Source: Thauera chlorobenzoica (GTDB taxonomy: Bacteria; Pseudomonadota; Gammaproteobacteria; Burkholderiales; Rhodocyclaceae). From it: a stretch of 64,000 nucleotides of DNA. The DNA lies in contig NZ_CP018839.1 of NCBI RefSeq assembly GCF_001922305.1, forward strand, positions 2,976,001 to 3,040,000, read 5' to 3'. The notes beneath the pieces were generated by a model. It was not told the origin of the DNA. It ran no database searches and was given only the letters and a program-made list of their open reading frames with translations. Positions 55,571 through 63,574 of this stretch are shown in pieces (position 1 is the stretch's first letter; each line of letters begins with the position of its first letter). The position numbers and the translations under genes were made by a program.

Positions 55571-56337
55571 ACCCACCGATCGACATCTCCGAACAGGCCG
55601 GCGTGCGCTACCTGCACTTCGGCTCCGACTGGATCCAGGGGGCGATGCGCATCCGCCGCCCCCATGCGCTCGAGCTCGCCTACACCCGCGAGATGATGGC
55701 GGGCCTGCTGCTGCGCGACGGCCTTGCCGCCGACGGCGGGCGCTGGCCGAAGAAGGTGCTGATCATCGGCCTCGGCGCCGCCTCGCTGGCGCGCTTCGTT
55801 CATCACCATCTGCCGCAGGCGCGCATCCGGGTGGTCGAGATCGCCCCCGCGGTGGTCGCCGCGGCACGCCAGTTCTTCAAGCTGCCGGCCGAGGACGCGC
55901 GCTTCTCGATCCACCTCGGCTGCGGCGCGCAGTACGTGCTGGAGCGGGACGAGACCTGGGACTACATCCTCGTCGATGGCTACGACCGCAACGCCCGCGC
56001 CGGCGCCCTCGACACCCTGCCGTTCCACCAGGCGCTGCATGCGCGATTGAGCGAGCGCGGCTTGATGGCGGCAAATCTGTTCGGCCGTGCGCGCGGCTAC
56101 AAGGCCAGCCTGGAGCGCATCACCCATGCTTCCGGGGGGCGGGCGATCGCGTTTCCGTCCTGCGACAGCGGCAACGTCGTCGCCTTCGCTGCCGCCGGCG
56201 AGCCGATCGAGCGCAGCATGGATGAGCTGCGCCTGCGCGCACGCCAGCTGAAGGACGAAACCGGGCTCGACCTGGGACCGACGGTGACCCGGCTGGAACA
56301 GTCGGGCACGCTGTCCGGCGCGCGTCTACAGCTTTGA
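55567..56337 (+). CDS. Spermidine-synthase-like SAM-fold protein
   Basis: A 256-residue protein coupled to mutS (ATGA overlap). Seen: an N-terminal beta domain with [30 protein letters not shown], motif [19 protein letters not shown] (about 61-78), the acidic ribose-contact [16 protein letters not shown], and [14 protein letters not shown]. This is the order of polyamine aminopropyltransferases. The usual DSTDP-type catalytic motif is replaced by DGYDRN, so the reaction may differ; it could be a methyltransferase. Function open. Confidence 0.7.
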   Translation: MNPPIDISEQAGVRYLHFGSDWIQGAMRIRRPHALELAYTREMMAGLLLRDGLAADGGRWPKKVLIIGLGAASLARFVHHHLPQARIRVVEIAPAVVAAARQFFKLPAEDARFSIHLGCGAQYVLERDETWDYILVDGYDRNARAGALDTLPFHQALHARLSERGLMAANLFGRARGYKASLERITHASGGRAIAFPSCDSGNVVAFAAAGEPIERSMDELRLRARQLKDETGLDLGPTVTRLEQSGTLSGARLQL

Positions 56338-56496
56338 GACCGGCGGCCGTACCCGGCGATGACCCTGTAGCGATGCCGGGGACGATCCCGGTGTTGCTGC
56401 CGCCACCCCGCAGGCATGGTCAGAACGGCCGCGCTCGGGGTATTGTCCACCTGTAACAAGGGAGCCAGGCCGGCCCCTACCCGAGGCAGATGCAAG

Positions 56497-56700
56497 ATGA
56501 ACACTTTTCTGATCACCCTCGCCGTCGTCGGTATCGTCATCGCCGCAATGGCAATCGGCGTCATGTTCGGACGCAAGCCGATCGCCGGCAGCTGCGGCGG
56601 TCTGGGGACGCTCGGCCAGGATTGCGAGTTCGGCTGCAAGAAGCCCTGCACCAAGCGCCAGGCCCGCATCAGCGCCGCGAGCACCGAACAATCGAACTGA
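56497..56700 (+). CDS. nqrM: NqrM-like (DUF539) Fe-delivery protein
   Basis: A 67-residue protein with one N-terminal transmembrane helix (about 3-24) followed by MFGRKPIAGSCGGL (about 25-38) and a cysteine cluster DCEFGCKKPC (about 44-53). These match NqrM, which supplies iron to the membrane [2Fe-2S] site of Na+-NQR NqrD/NqrE. No nqr or rnf gene is in the window, so the partner may be elsewhere. The start is chosen at the ATG just before the helix. CBS gene follows 27 bp later. Confidence 0.75.
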   Translation: MNTFLITLAVVGIVIAAMAIGVMFGRKPIAGSCGGLGTLGQDCEFGCKKPCTKRQARISAASTEQSN

Positions 56701-56727
56701 ATCACACGATAAAAACCGGGAAGAACC

Positions 56728-57135
56728 ATGCTCAGTTCCCTGCTCGTCAAAGACTACATGATCGGCGACCACCTCGCTTTCACCGCCCGGACCGACCTCC
56801 TCAAGGCGGTGCATACCCTGCTCGAGCATGGCTTGAGCGGTGCCCCGGTGGTCGATGAAAACAACCGCCTGATCGGTTTCCTGTCCGAAAGGGACTGCCT
56901 CAAGGCGGCGCTCGATGCATCCTATTTCCGCCACGAAGCGGGCGAGGTGCAGGAATTCATGAGCCGGGATGTGAGCTCGATTGCCGGCGATGCCAGCCTG
57001 ATCGACGCCATCCAGATGTTCCTCGCCAACCCGCATCGCTGCCTGCCGGTCGTCGAAGGCTCACGCCTGATCGGCCAGCTCTCGCGCGCCGACATCCTCA
57101 AAGGGCTGGAAAAGCTGCGCCGCGACGGGCGCTGA
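56728..57135 (+). CDS. CBS-domain pair protein
   Basis: A 135-residue protein made only of two CBS repeats. Seen: VKDYMIGDHLAFTARTDL and SGAPVVDENNRLIGFLSERD (repeat 1, about 5-62), then EFMSRDVSSIAGDASLIDAI and CLPVVEGSRLIGQLSRADIL (repeat 2, about 72-130). Such modules bind adenine nucleotides and regulate partners; the target here is unknown. It follows nqrM by 27 bp, probably in one transcript. Confidence 0.88.
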   Translation: MLSSLLVKDYMIGDHLAFTARTDLLKAVHTLLEHGLSGAPVVDENNRLIGFLSERDCLKAALDASYFRHEAGEVQEFMSRDVSSIAGDASLIDAIQMFLANPHRCLPVVEGSRLIGQLSRADILKGLEKLRRDGR

Positions 57136-57186
57136 ACTCGCCGCCGGCGCAATCCGGCTGGACCCCGCCGCAAGCGTAGTACGCGA

Positions 57187-57912
57187 TCAGGCCGGCGAAG
57201 CCTTTTCAGGCTCGGGCGGCAGCCACAGGCACAAGCCCTTGTTCGCCTTCGCGATCTCCCCCAGCACCGCCCGATGAGCCTGCAGTTCGGCCTCACTCGG
57301 GCGCAGCACCTTCAGCGGCGCGCGCGCAGTCAGCACCGCCGCACTCGCCGCATCGCCTGCCGCAGGCTCGTCGTCGAGCCCGATCATCAGGCTGTCCTGC
57401 CCGCGCGTCATCGCCAGATAGACTTCGGCGAGCAGTTCGGCATCGAGCAAGGCACCATGCAGTTCGCGGCGGGCATTGTCGATCGAGTGGCGCTCGCACA
57501 ACGCATCGAGCGAAGCCTTCTTGCCCGGATTCTGCTCTTTCGCCAGCCTCAGGGTGTCGATGACGCCCGAGCACAGGGTGTTCAGCCGGCCACGGCCGAG
57601 CAGTTCGAGCTCGCAATCGAGAAAACCGACATCGAAGCTGGCGTTGTGGATCACCAGCTCGGCGTCGCGCACGAAGTCCTCGAAGGCTTCGGCGATGTCG
57701 GCGAACTTCGGCTTGTCGGCGAGGAACTCCTCGGTGATGCCGTGCACCGCGACGGCTTCGGCCGCGATCCGGCGCCCCGGGTTGATGTAGACGTGGAAAT
57801 GCCGCCCGGTGAGGCTGCGGCTGAACAGTTCGACGCAGCCGATCTCGATGACGCGGTCGCCATTGCGCCAGTCGAGGCCGGTCGTTTCGGTGTCGAGCAC
57901 GATTTGTCGCAT
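57187..57912 (-). CDS. dnaQ: DNA polymerase III epsilon subunit (proofreading exonuclease)
   Basis: A 241-residue 3'-5' exonuclease of the replicative polymerase. Seen: Exo I VLDTETTGLDWRNGDRVIEI (about 5-24), Exo II in VIHNASFDVGFLDCEL (about 96-111), Exo IIIe in RRELHGALLDAELLAEVYL (His/Asp, about 155-175). The C-terminal tail binds the alpha subunit in the family. The ATG at 57912 has GGAG eight bases upstream. It lies 17 bp after rnhA, an order shared with E. coli (where they diverge) and betaproteobacteria. Confidence 0.95.
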   Translation of the reverse strand: MRQIVLDTETTGLDWRNGDRVIEIGCVELFSRSLTGRHFHVYINPGRRIAAEAVAVHGITEEFLADKPKFADIAEAFEDFVRDAELVIHNASFDVGFLDCELELLGRGRLNTLCSGVIDTLRLAKEQNPGKKASLDALCERHSIDNARRELHGALLDAELLAEVYLAMTRGQDSLMIGLDDEPAAGDAASAAVLTARAPLKVLRPSEAELQAHRAVLGEIAKANKGLCLWLPPEPEKASPA

Positions 57913-57929
57913 GGGCAATGCTCCTTTTT

Positions 57930-58391
57930 TCAGCCTTCGACCACGGCGCCGGCCCGCCGCACCGCCTCCACGCCGCGACGGGCGAGGGCGTCGGCACGCT
58001 CGTTTTCCGGATGCCCGGCATGTCCGCGCACCCACAGCCACTTGACCTGGTGACGGGCGGCGGCGGCATCGAGCGCACGCCACAGGTCTTCATTCTTCAC
58101 CGGCGCCTTCGACGCCGTTTTCCAGCCACGCGCTTTCCAGCCGTGGATCCACTCCGAAATGCCTTTCTGGACGTACTGGCTGTCGGTATGCACGCGTGCC
58201 GACACCGGGCGCTTGAGCGCATCGAGGGCGCGGATGACCGCCAGCAGTTCCATCCGGTTGTTGGTGGTATCCGGTTCTCCCCCCCACAATTCCTTCTCGT
58301 GCGAGCCAGCGCGCAGGATCGCGCCCCAGCCGCCGGGACCGGGATTGCCGCTGCAGGCGCCATCGGTATAGATATCCACTTCCTCTGTCAT
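57930..58391 (-). CDS. rnhA: Ribonuclease HI
   Basis: A 153-residue RNase H removing RNA from RNA-DNA hybrids. Seen: [20 protein letters not shown] (first catalytic Asp, about 10), [13 protein letters not shown] (Glu, about 48), [12 protein letters not shown] (Asp, about 70), [20 protein letters not shown] (His and Asp, about 117-136). All four carboxylates and the histidine are present. Length equals E. coli (155). It abuts the methyltransferase stop with no gap. Confidence 0.97.
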   Translation of the reverse strand: MTEEVDIYTDGACSGNPGPGGWGAILRAGSHEKELWGGEPDTTNNRMELLAVIRALDALKRPVSARVHTDSQYVQKGISEWIHGWKARGWKTASKAPVKNEDLWRALDAAAARHQVKWLWVRGHAGHPENERADALARRGVEAVRRAGAVVEG

Positions 58392-59120
58392 CTAATGCGT
58401 TTTCCTTGTGTCGCCGTTGCGCTGGGCAAGCGGTGAAAGTCTTTTCGAGTGAGCCTTGCGCCCACGCCATTGGGGCGTGATCAGGCGCATCCCATGGACC
58501 CGCTTGACCCCGTGCAGCAGGTAAGCCGCTCCCAGCACCGGCCACCAGCGCGCCCCCGCCCGATCCATGAAGCGCCAGCGCTCCAGCCATTGCGCACTGC
58601 TCACCGGCGGAGCAAAGCAGCCGCTGTCACTGCCCCGGATCTCGAAACCGAGCAGGTTGAGCCAGTCACGGATGCGCATTGCACTGCGGTACTGGCCATT
58701 CCACGGCGCCGTGCTGGCGCGGCATCCGAGCACACGGCGCAGCCCCCACAGGCTGACCGGATTGATGCCGGTGATGACCACGCTTCCCTCGGCCACCAGC
58801 ACGCGCTCGACTTCACGCAGCACCTCGTGCGGGTGGCGCGAAAACTCCAGCACGTGCGGCAGCAGCACCAGATCCAGGCTGGCACTGGCGAACGGCAGTT
58901 CGAACTCGTTGGCCCGCACCTGCGCCCCCGCGAGCGGCGCGCAGTCGAAGCGGTGCGGCATCCGGTTCGCCCGCAGCAGGTCGATCCCGGGCAGGCCGAC
59001 CTGCGCCGCGTTGTAGCCGAAAATGTCGGCCACGGTGCGATCCACCCCTTCCTGCTCCCAGCCGAGCAGATAACGCCCCTGCGGCGTCTGCAGCCAGCCC
59101 TGAAGATCGAGGATTGACAT
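58392..59120 (-). CDS. Class I SAM-dependent methyltransferase (rnhA-linked)
   Basis: A 242-residue protein starting MSILDLQGWLQTPQGRYLLG. Seen: a degenerate motif I region (VADIFGYNAAQVGLPGIDLL), a DLVLLPHVLEFSRHPHEVL stretch (about 84-102) as in methyltransferase type 11 (PF08241), and ITGINPVSLWGLRRVL. A short basic tail follows residue 220. The substrate is unknown. The family is regularly found directly upstream of rnhA in betaproteobacteria. Its stop is contiguous with the rnhA start. No plus-strand partner is seen in the 195 bp behind it. Confidence 0.82.
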   Translation of the reverse strand: MSILDLQGWLQTPQGRYLLGWEQEGVDRTVADIFGYNAAQVGLPGIDLLRANRMPHRFDCAPLAGAQVRANEFELPFASASLDLVLLPHVLEFSRHPHEVLREVERVLVAEGSVVITGINPVSLWGLRRVLGCRASTAPWNGQYRSAMRIRDWLNLLGFEIRGSDSGCFAPPVSSAQWLERWRFMDRAGARWWPVLGAAYLLHGVKRVHGMRLITPQWRGRKAHSKRLSPLAQRNGDTRKTH

Positions 59121-59208
59121 TGGCTCTCAGGTCCTCACAATTCAGGGATGAACATTATACGTCGCCAATTCGCCTAGAACCCGCGCCGTTACAGGCATTT
59201 AGCGTCCC

Positions 59209-59288
59209 TGCTGTCTAAAACTCGAAAACCCAGCAGCGGCCCTCAACCCCGCGTGAATACTGGGGCGATTTTTGAATTTTAGACAGCA
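59209..59288. repeat. 80-bp element bounded by 20-bp inverted repeats
   Basis: The two ends (59209-59228 and 59269-59288) are inverted copies with 18 of 20 positions matching; the outer 12 bases, TGCTGTCTAAAA and TTTTAGACAGCA, are exact. Inside lies a second short dyad (ACCCC ... GGGG). It is in the 195-bp gap between the methyltransferase and the DUF4124 gene. It could be a small non-autonomous mobile element, a recombination site or a large bidirectional hairpin. No reading frame is inside. Confidence 0.7.
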
Positions 59289-59315
59289 AAATCGTGCTTT
59301 ACCGCCCTCCCCCGC

Positions 59316-59831
59316 TCACTGCCCCATCATCCCCGCCCGCTGCTCTTCCAGCCGCTTGATCTCGTCCCGTATCCCGCGCATCCGCAGGTCGTAGCGGGCG
59401 ACGGTGGCGTTCATTTCTTCGCTGATGCTCTGCTCCCACATCGCGCCGGCAAGGTTGTTGTTGGCGCGGTCCTTTTTGTTGCGCAGGGCCGCGAGTTCGC
59501 GGGTCATCCGGTCCTGCTCTTGCTCGAGGTCGGCGCGTTCGACGCGCAGGCGGCGGTCGAGCTCGCGCAGCTGGCGGGAGCGGACCATGTCGTCGACGGA
59601 GGCGTTGATCTTGTCGAGGGTGGTGGGTGCGCCGGGGGCGGGCGGGGTGCCGGGGCCGGCGGCGGGGCGGATGTCGAGGGGCTGGGCGTCGGCGGCGCAG
59701 GGGCGGTCGGCGAAGACGGTCTGGCCGTCGATGCGGCACTTGTAGATCTGGGCGTGGGCGGCGGTGGCGATGAGCAGCGCGGCGGGGATCGCGGCGGCGC
59801 GGAGGATGGGCAGGCGGGGCGCCGGGGGCAT
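59316..59831 (-). CDS. Exported DUF4124-domain coiled-coil protein
   Basis: A 171-residue protein with a signal peptide (LRAAAIPAALLIATAAHA, cleavage near residue 27), a DUF4124 core QIYKCRIDGQTVFADRPCA with its two cysteines (about 28-46), a proline-rich linker and a charged coiled coil (about 85-165). The family is periplasmic or envelope-associated and of unknown function. The ATG at 59831 is chosen because GGAG lies nine bases before it; an ATG 15 bp upstream has none. A -10-like TAGAAT lies just upstream, so it may be a host gene beside the phage-like module. Confidence 0.72.
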   Translation of the reverse strand: MPPAPRLPILRAAAIPAALLIATAAHAQIYKCRIDGQTVFADRPCAADAQPLDIRPAAGPGTPPAPGAPTTLDKINASVDDMVRSRQLRELDRRLRVERADLEQEQDRMTRELAALRNKKDRANNNLAGAMWEQSISEEMNATVARYDLRMRGIRDEIKRLEEQRAGMMGQ

Positions 59832-59861
59832 GGCGGCATTCTCCATGGATAGGCTGGAGGC

Positions 59862-59867
59862 ATTCTA
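59862..59867 (-). promoter_or_regulatory. -10-like element of the DUF4124 gene
   Basis: TAGAAT on the minus strand, 31 bp before the chosen start, in the gap to the tail-like genes. The -35 position is GC-rich with no good match. The same GGTAGAAT appears before typA. Confidence 0.3.
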
Positions 59868-59894
59868 CCGCGGCGGGCGGGGCGGGGCTGCGGG

Positions 59895-60110
59895 TCAGAT
59901 TTCGATGAGTGTGACCGGCAGCGCGGGGGCGGGGCCTTCGAGGGCGCCGGCGCGCACGAACACGGCCTGGCCGAGTTCGGCCTCGCCGCGGGCGGCGATG
60001 AGGCTGCCGTCGGGGAGTTGGACGCGCAGCGGCGCGGTGGCGACGACGGTGCCGACGAGCAGCGGAGCGTCGGGGATGAGGGCGCGGAACTTGGCGTAGA
60101 GGTTGCTCAT
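59895..60110 (-). CDS. Small phage-like protein, probable OB-fold tail component
   Basis: A 71-residue protein beginning MSNLYAKFRALIPDAPLLVG. It has a beta-rich body, VRVQLPDGSLIAARGEAELG-like (read LRVQLPDGSLIAARGEAELG), then VFVRAGALEGPAPALPVTLI. Small proteins of this pattern occur next to tail-hub genes in siphophages; the role is not defined. It starts 32 bp after the hub-like gene and has no signal peptide. Assignment rests on the pattern and context. Confidence 0.55.
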   Translation of the reverse strand: MSNLYAKFRALIPDAPLLVGTVVATAPLRVQLPDGSLIAARGEAELGQAVFVRAGALEGPAPALPVTLIEI

Positions 60111-60142
60111 GGTCGGCGGGGCTGGCGATGGGGGAAGGTGGG

Positions 60143-62155
60143 CTAGAGGTGGGTTTCGAGCTCGATGGTCTGGCGCGCGGTGGGGAGCTGGGCGCGCACG
60201 GCGGTGCTGCGCACGAGGCCGGTGCGGGGGGTGCCGGCGTCGGTGTAGCGGATGAGCTGGCCGGGGGTGAGGATGCCGGTTTCGGGGAGGATCGGCAGGT
60301 CGAGGGTGATGCGTGCCTGGCGGCCGGTGTCGGCGAGGATGGCGCGGCCGCGGGCGCGGGCGGCGTCGGCGTGGGTGACGAGGGGGTCGGTGACCATGGG
60401 GGCGACGACGTCGCCCGCGGTGCCGGCGCGGGTGACCTGGCCGAGGATGCCGCCGGCTTCGGTGCCACTGACGAACACGCGGTTGTAGTCGGGGCGCTGC
60501 AGCCATTCGATGGCCTCGCGCACCACCGGGGCGCTGGGCAGGTCGACGTCGGGGGTGGCGGCGTCCCATTCCCACGGCAGCAGCGGGTAGCGCGGGAGAA
60601 TGCGCAAGGTGTCGGTGAGCGGGTCGGCCTGGACGTAGGCGCCGGCGGCTTCGGCCAGGCGCTGGGCGTGGGCGATGTAGGGGCCGGTATGGTTGTAGAG
60701 CCCGGCGGGGACGAGCCAGTCGGCGGCCTGCCAGTCGAGCGTCCAGCCCAGCGACACACCGTTGTCGGTAAGGGCGTCGGCGAGCAGCTGCTGCGCGCTG
60801 CGGTCGCTGCCGTTGCTGCGGGTGACGATGGGGCTGTGGGGGTCGGCGAGCATGGCCGCCCTGCCCCGCCCGCTGATGCGCAGGCGCGACTGGGCAAAGC
60901 GGCGGTCGCGGGCGATGCGTTCGGCGAGCAGGCGGAAGGACTCGCCGTTGACGGTGGCGATGAGTTCGACCGGCTCGCCGGCGGCGATGGGTTCGACCAT
61001 GGCGAGCTCGGCGCCGGGGATGGAGGCGTCCCAGCCCCAACTCCAGGAATCGGCGTCGATCTGCAGGGCGAGCGAGAGCGGCTCGAGCGGGGCGCCGTCG
61101 GCAGCGCGGACGAGGGAGACGGTGTTGATCACGATGTAGGCCTTTCGGACGGGGACGACGATTTGCCCTTCGGGCGGGGGGGGGGTGGGGTCTGTAGCCT
61201 CGCACGGGGGCTGCACGACGCGGCCGATGCCGAGGATGACCGGGCACGAGAGGTGTCTCGGGACGTAGTTCGGGTGGCACGGCCGCAGCGCGGTGGCGCT
61301 GAGCAGCGGCGCCTCGTAGCGCGGCCACCAGCGGCCGGGCGGCGGGGGGATCGCTTGTGTCCAGTCCTGCCGCAGCGGGACGAGGACGGGTACGCCGCGC
61401 AGCGCGTACTCCACGACCAGCACAAGCGCGTGCTTGGCCGGGGCGGTGCCGTGGACGGCGCGGAGGGTCTGCTTCGGCTTGCCGGTATCCGCCCACCGCT
61501 GCCGGGTGCCGGCCGACAGCGGGATGCCGTGCTGATGCCGTGCGCCCGCGTTGAGACGGGCGCGGAGCGTGTCGGCCCACCGCTGGCGGGTGCTGCCGCG
61601 GGTGCGCTCGCCGTGTTGGTGCGGCGCACTGGCGCGGTTGATGATCTGCGCCATGTGCACCGCGCGGGCGGACGTACCGACCGCGGCGGGCATGGCCTGT
61701 GCCGCGCGCGCGGCCATCGGCAGGCGGGTCGGCGCGGCGGACTGCTGCACCATCGCCGTGCCTGCGCGGGTTTGCTGCGCTGACTGCGAACGGGCATTCG
61801 CGCCCACGCCCACTGCGTCGGGCAGATCGAGGTAGTGCTCCGCACCCACTGCGGCCGACAGCGCCGGGACGACCACCGGCAGGTAGGCGGACGCGGTGCC
61901 GGTGGCGCTCGGGAGCGCGGTGCCCGTTGCCGATGCGGTGATCTGCGGCGCGGTGAGGGGCAGCGTGGCAGACAGCACGCCGATAGCATCCGCTCCCGTG
62001 GCCGGCGGTTCGACCGTGCTCGAGCACGGCAGCAGGGTCGCGCCGATATCGGGCGGCGAGTAGCCTTCGGCCAGCACCACCCGCGTCTGGACGAGCGTGT
62101 CCGTCAGCGGGGGCGGGGTGTAGGACTCGGTGAGGACGACCGGCGACTTGATCAC
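60143..62155 (-). CDS. Phage tail hub/baseplate-like protein
   Basis: A 670-residue protein. The N terminus carries two related motifs, VVLTESYTPPPLTDTL and VVLAEGYSPPDIGATL, followed by alanine-rich low-complexity sequence and a duplicated HQHG...TRQRWADT unit (about 180-225). The C-terminal half (about 330-670) has IVINTVSLVRAADGAPLEPL, RLRISGRGRAAMLADPHSP (about 428-445) and AQQLLADALTDNGVSL. This is the arrangement of gp27-like tail hubs that cap the tail tube. It lies 3 bp after the propeller gene. No transmembrane segment is seen. Confidence 0.65.
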   Translation of the reverse strand: MIKSPVVLTESYTPPPLTDTLVQTRVVLAEGYSPPDIGATLLPCSSTVEPPATGADAIGVLSATLPLTAPQITASATGTALPSATGTASAYLPVVVPALSAAVGAEHYLDLPDAVGVGANARSQSAQQTRAGTAMVQQSAAPTRLPMAARAAQAMPAAVGTSARAVHMAQIINRASAPHQHGERTRGSTRQRWADTLRARLNAGARHQHGIPLSAGTRQRWADTGKPKQTLRAVHGTAPAKHALVLVVEYALRGVPVLVPLRQDWTQAIPPPPGRWWPRYEAPLLSATALRPCHPNYVPRHLSCPVILGIGRVVQPPCEATDPTPPPPEGQIVVPVRKAYIVINTVSLVRAADGAPLEPLSLALQIDADSWSWGWDASIPGAELAMVEPIAAGEPVELIATVNGESFRLLAERIARDRRFAQSRLRISGRGRAAMLADPHSPIVTRSNGSDRSAQQLLADALTDNGVSLGWTLDWQAADWLVPAGLYNHTGPYIAHAQRLAEAAGAYVQADPLTDTLRILPRYPLLPWEWDAATPDVDLPSAPVVREAIEWLQRPDYNRVFVSGTEAGGILGQVTRAGTAGDVVAPMVTDPLVTHADAARARGRAILADTGRQARITLDLPILPETGILTPGQLIRYTDAGTPRTGLVRSTAVRAQLPTARQTIELETHL

Positions 62156-62158
62156 GGC

Positions 62159-63571
62159 TTAGGGCGCGGGCGGCAATTCCACGGTATAGGGGCCGTGACA
62201 GACCGGCTCGCACCCGGCGCGCAGGTAGGTCACGTCGTAGGTGCCGGGCGGGACTTCGGCCGACCAGTCGCCGTTCGCGGCCGGGTAGACGCGCGTTTCG
62301 AGTTTGCGCGACGCCCACACGCGCACCACGACCTCGTCCGCCGGCCCGCCGCTGGTGGTCGTGACATTGCCCGACAGCGTGACCATCGTGCCGACGTAGG
62401 GGAGATAAATATCGGTCGGCGGGTCGCCGCCGGTGGTGGCGTCGATGCGGATGTTCAGCACCTCGTCGTCGTTACCGGCGGGGTTGCGGGCGATCAGCCA
62501 ATAATCGTCCGCGTTGTAGCTCCTCACCTCGAGCTCGCCCGTCACCGGATCGCTCGGTTGCTGGAAGAACCGGGCGAAGCTCGGTCGATGGTGCACTTGC
62601 ACCGTTGCCTGAATCGGGTTGCCGTTGTAATCGAACACTTTGAACTTGCGCGAATACCACGCAGAATCGGGGCGCCACGCGCAACCGTAGCCGGTGCCCG
62701 AGAGCGTCGGCGTGCCGCTGACGACCGTCCAGTCTGACGTTCGGATGACGCGCAGGTACGGGCTGATGCTGTGCGCAACGGCGAGATACTGCCCATCGGG
62801 TGAAAACGCGCAGCCGTAGCCGGTGCCCGAGAGCGTCGGCGTGCCGCTGACGACCGTCCAGTCTGACGTTCGGATGACGCGCAGGTACGGGCTGATGCTG
62901 TGCGCAACGGCGAGATACTGCCCATCGGGTGAAAACGCGCAGCCGTAGCCGGTGCCCGAGAGCGTCGGCGTGCCGCTGACGACCGTCCAGTCTGACGTTC
63001 GGATGACACGCAGGTACGGGCTGCTGCTGTACGCAACGGCGAGATACTGCCCGTCGGGTGAAAACGCGCAGCCGCGGCCGATGTTCGAGAGCGCCGGCGT
63101 GCCGCTGACGACCGTCCAGTCTGACGTGCGGATGACGCGCAGGTACGGGCTACTGTCGTACGCAACGGCGAGATACTGCCCATCGGGTGAAAACGCGCAG
63201 CCGTAGCCGGCGCTCGAGAGCGTCGGCGTGCCGCTGACGACCGTCCAGTCTGACGTTCGGATGACGCGCAGGTACGGGCTGCCGCTGTACGCAACGGCGA
63301 GATACTGCCCGTCGGGTGAAAACGCGCAGCCGCGGCTGATGTTCGAGAGCGCCGGCGTGCCGCTGACGACCGTCCAGTCTGACGTACGGATCACCCGCAG
63401 GTTGGGGCTGTTGGTGTGCGCAACCGCCAGATACTGCCCGTCGGGCGAAAAGGCGCAGCCGTTGCCGGGGCCCACCAATGAGAGCGGCACGGCCGCCTCG
63501 CCCCACGTAACCGTGTCCACGCCCGTTAGAAAATCGCCGGCGTCGTGCGCCGCCACCAACAAACTCGACAT
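62159..63571 (-). CDS. Beta-propeller repeat protein with C-terminal Ig-like region, phage-associated
   Basis: A 470-residue protein. Residues about 38-295 are six 43-residue repeats with the core GCAFSPDGQYLAVA and LRVIRTSDWTVVSGTP, which resemble YVTN/WD40-type propeller blades. Repeats differ mainly in two short windows (HTNSPN/YSGSPY/YDSSPY/HSISPY and ALSNISR/TLSGTGY). Then about 300-400 holds a non-repeat domain and about 400-470 an Ig-like region (YVGTMVTLSGNVTTTSGGPA, then RVYPAANGDWSAEVPPGTYD). No signal peptide. Placed between tail genes, it may form a tail-tip or receptor-binding part; this is inference. Confidence 0.65.
   Translation of the reverse strand: MSSLLVAAHDAGDFLTGVDTVTWGEAAVPLSLVGPGNGCAFSPDGQYLAVAHTNSPNLRVIRTSDWTVVSGTPALSNISRGCAFSPDGQYLAVAYSGSPYLRVIRTSDWTVVSGTPTLSSAGYGCAFSPDGQYLAVAYDSSPYLRVIRTSDWTVVSGTPALSNIGRGCAFSPDGQYLAVAYSSSPYLRVIRTSDWTVVSGTPTLSGTGYGCAFSPDGQYLAVAHSISPYLRVIRTSDWTVVSGTPTLSGTGYGCAFSPDGQYLAVAHSISPYLRVIRTSDWTVVSGTPTLSGTGYGCAWRPDSAWYSRKFKVFDYNGNPIQATVQVHHRPSFARFFQQPSDPVTGELEVRSYNADDYWLIARNPAGNDDEVLNIRIDATTGGDPPTDIYLPYVGTMVTLSGNVTTTSGGPADEVVVRVWASRKLETRVYPAANGDWSAEVPPGTYDVTYLRAGCEPVCHGPYTVELPPAP
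62687..63460. repeat. Six tandem 129-bp repeats encoding propeller blades
   Basis: The period is exactly 129 bp (43 codons), six copies. The two copies nearest the C-terminal end are nearly identical over the whole unit, and the others differ at a few clustered positions. Reading frame is kept throughout, so this is recent in-frame duplication rather than random repetition. Confidence 0.92.
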
Positions 63572-63574
63572 CGC

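Noticed and set aside
52931..55576. 881-codon open frame on the minus strand across mutS
   Set aside because: It is the antisense shadow of mutS in GC-rich DNA; the product is a glycine/valine/arginine-rich string with no motif, and mutS has all its catalytic motifs on the plus strand.
56338..56496. Hairpin CCCGGC...GCCGGG after the spermidine-synthase-like gene
   Set aside because: Only six base pairs with a 13-nt or longer loop and no T-tract; too weak to list as a terminator.
59209..59288. Integron attC site
   Set aside because: Size and inverted core (GTCTAAA ... TTTAGAC) are suggestive, but the required GTT of the core site is missing and no cassette or integrase is present.
62687..63460. 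Possible CRISPR array from the regular repeats
   Set aside because: Units are 129 bp, contiguous without spacers and keep one reading frame, so they are coding repeats.
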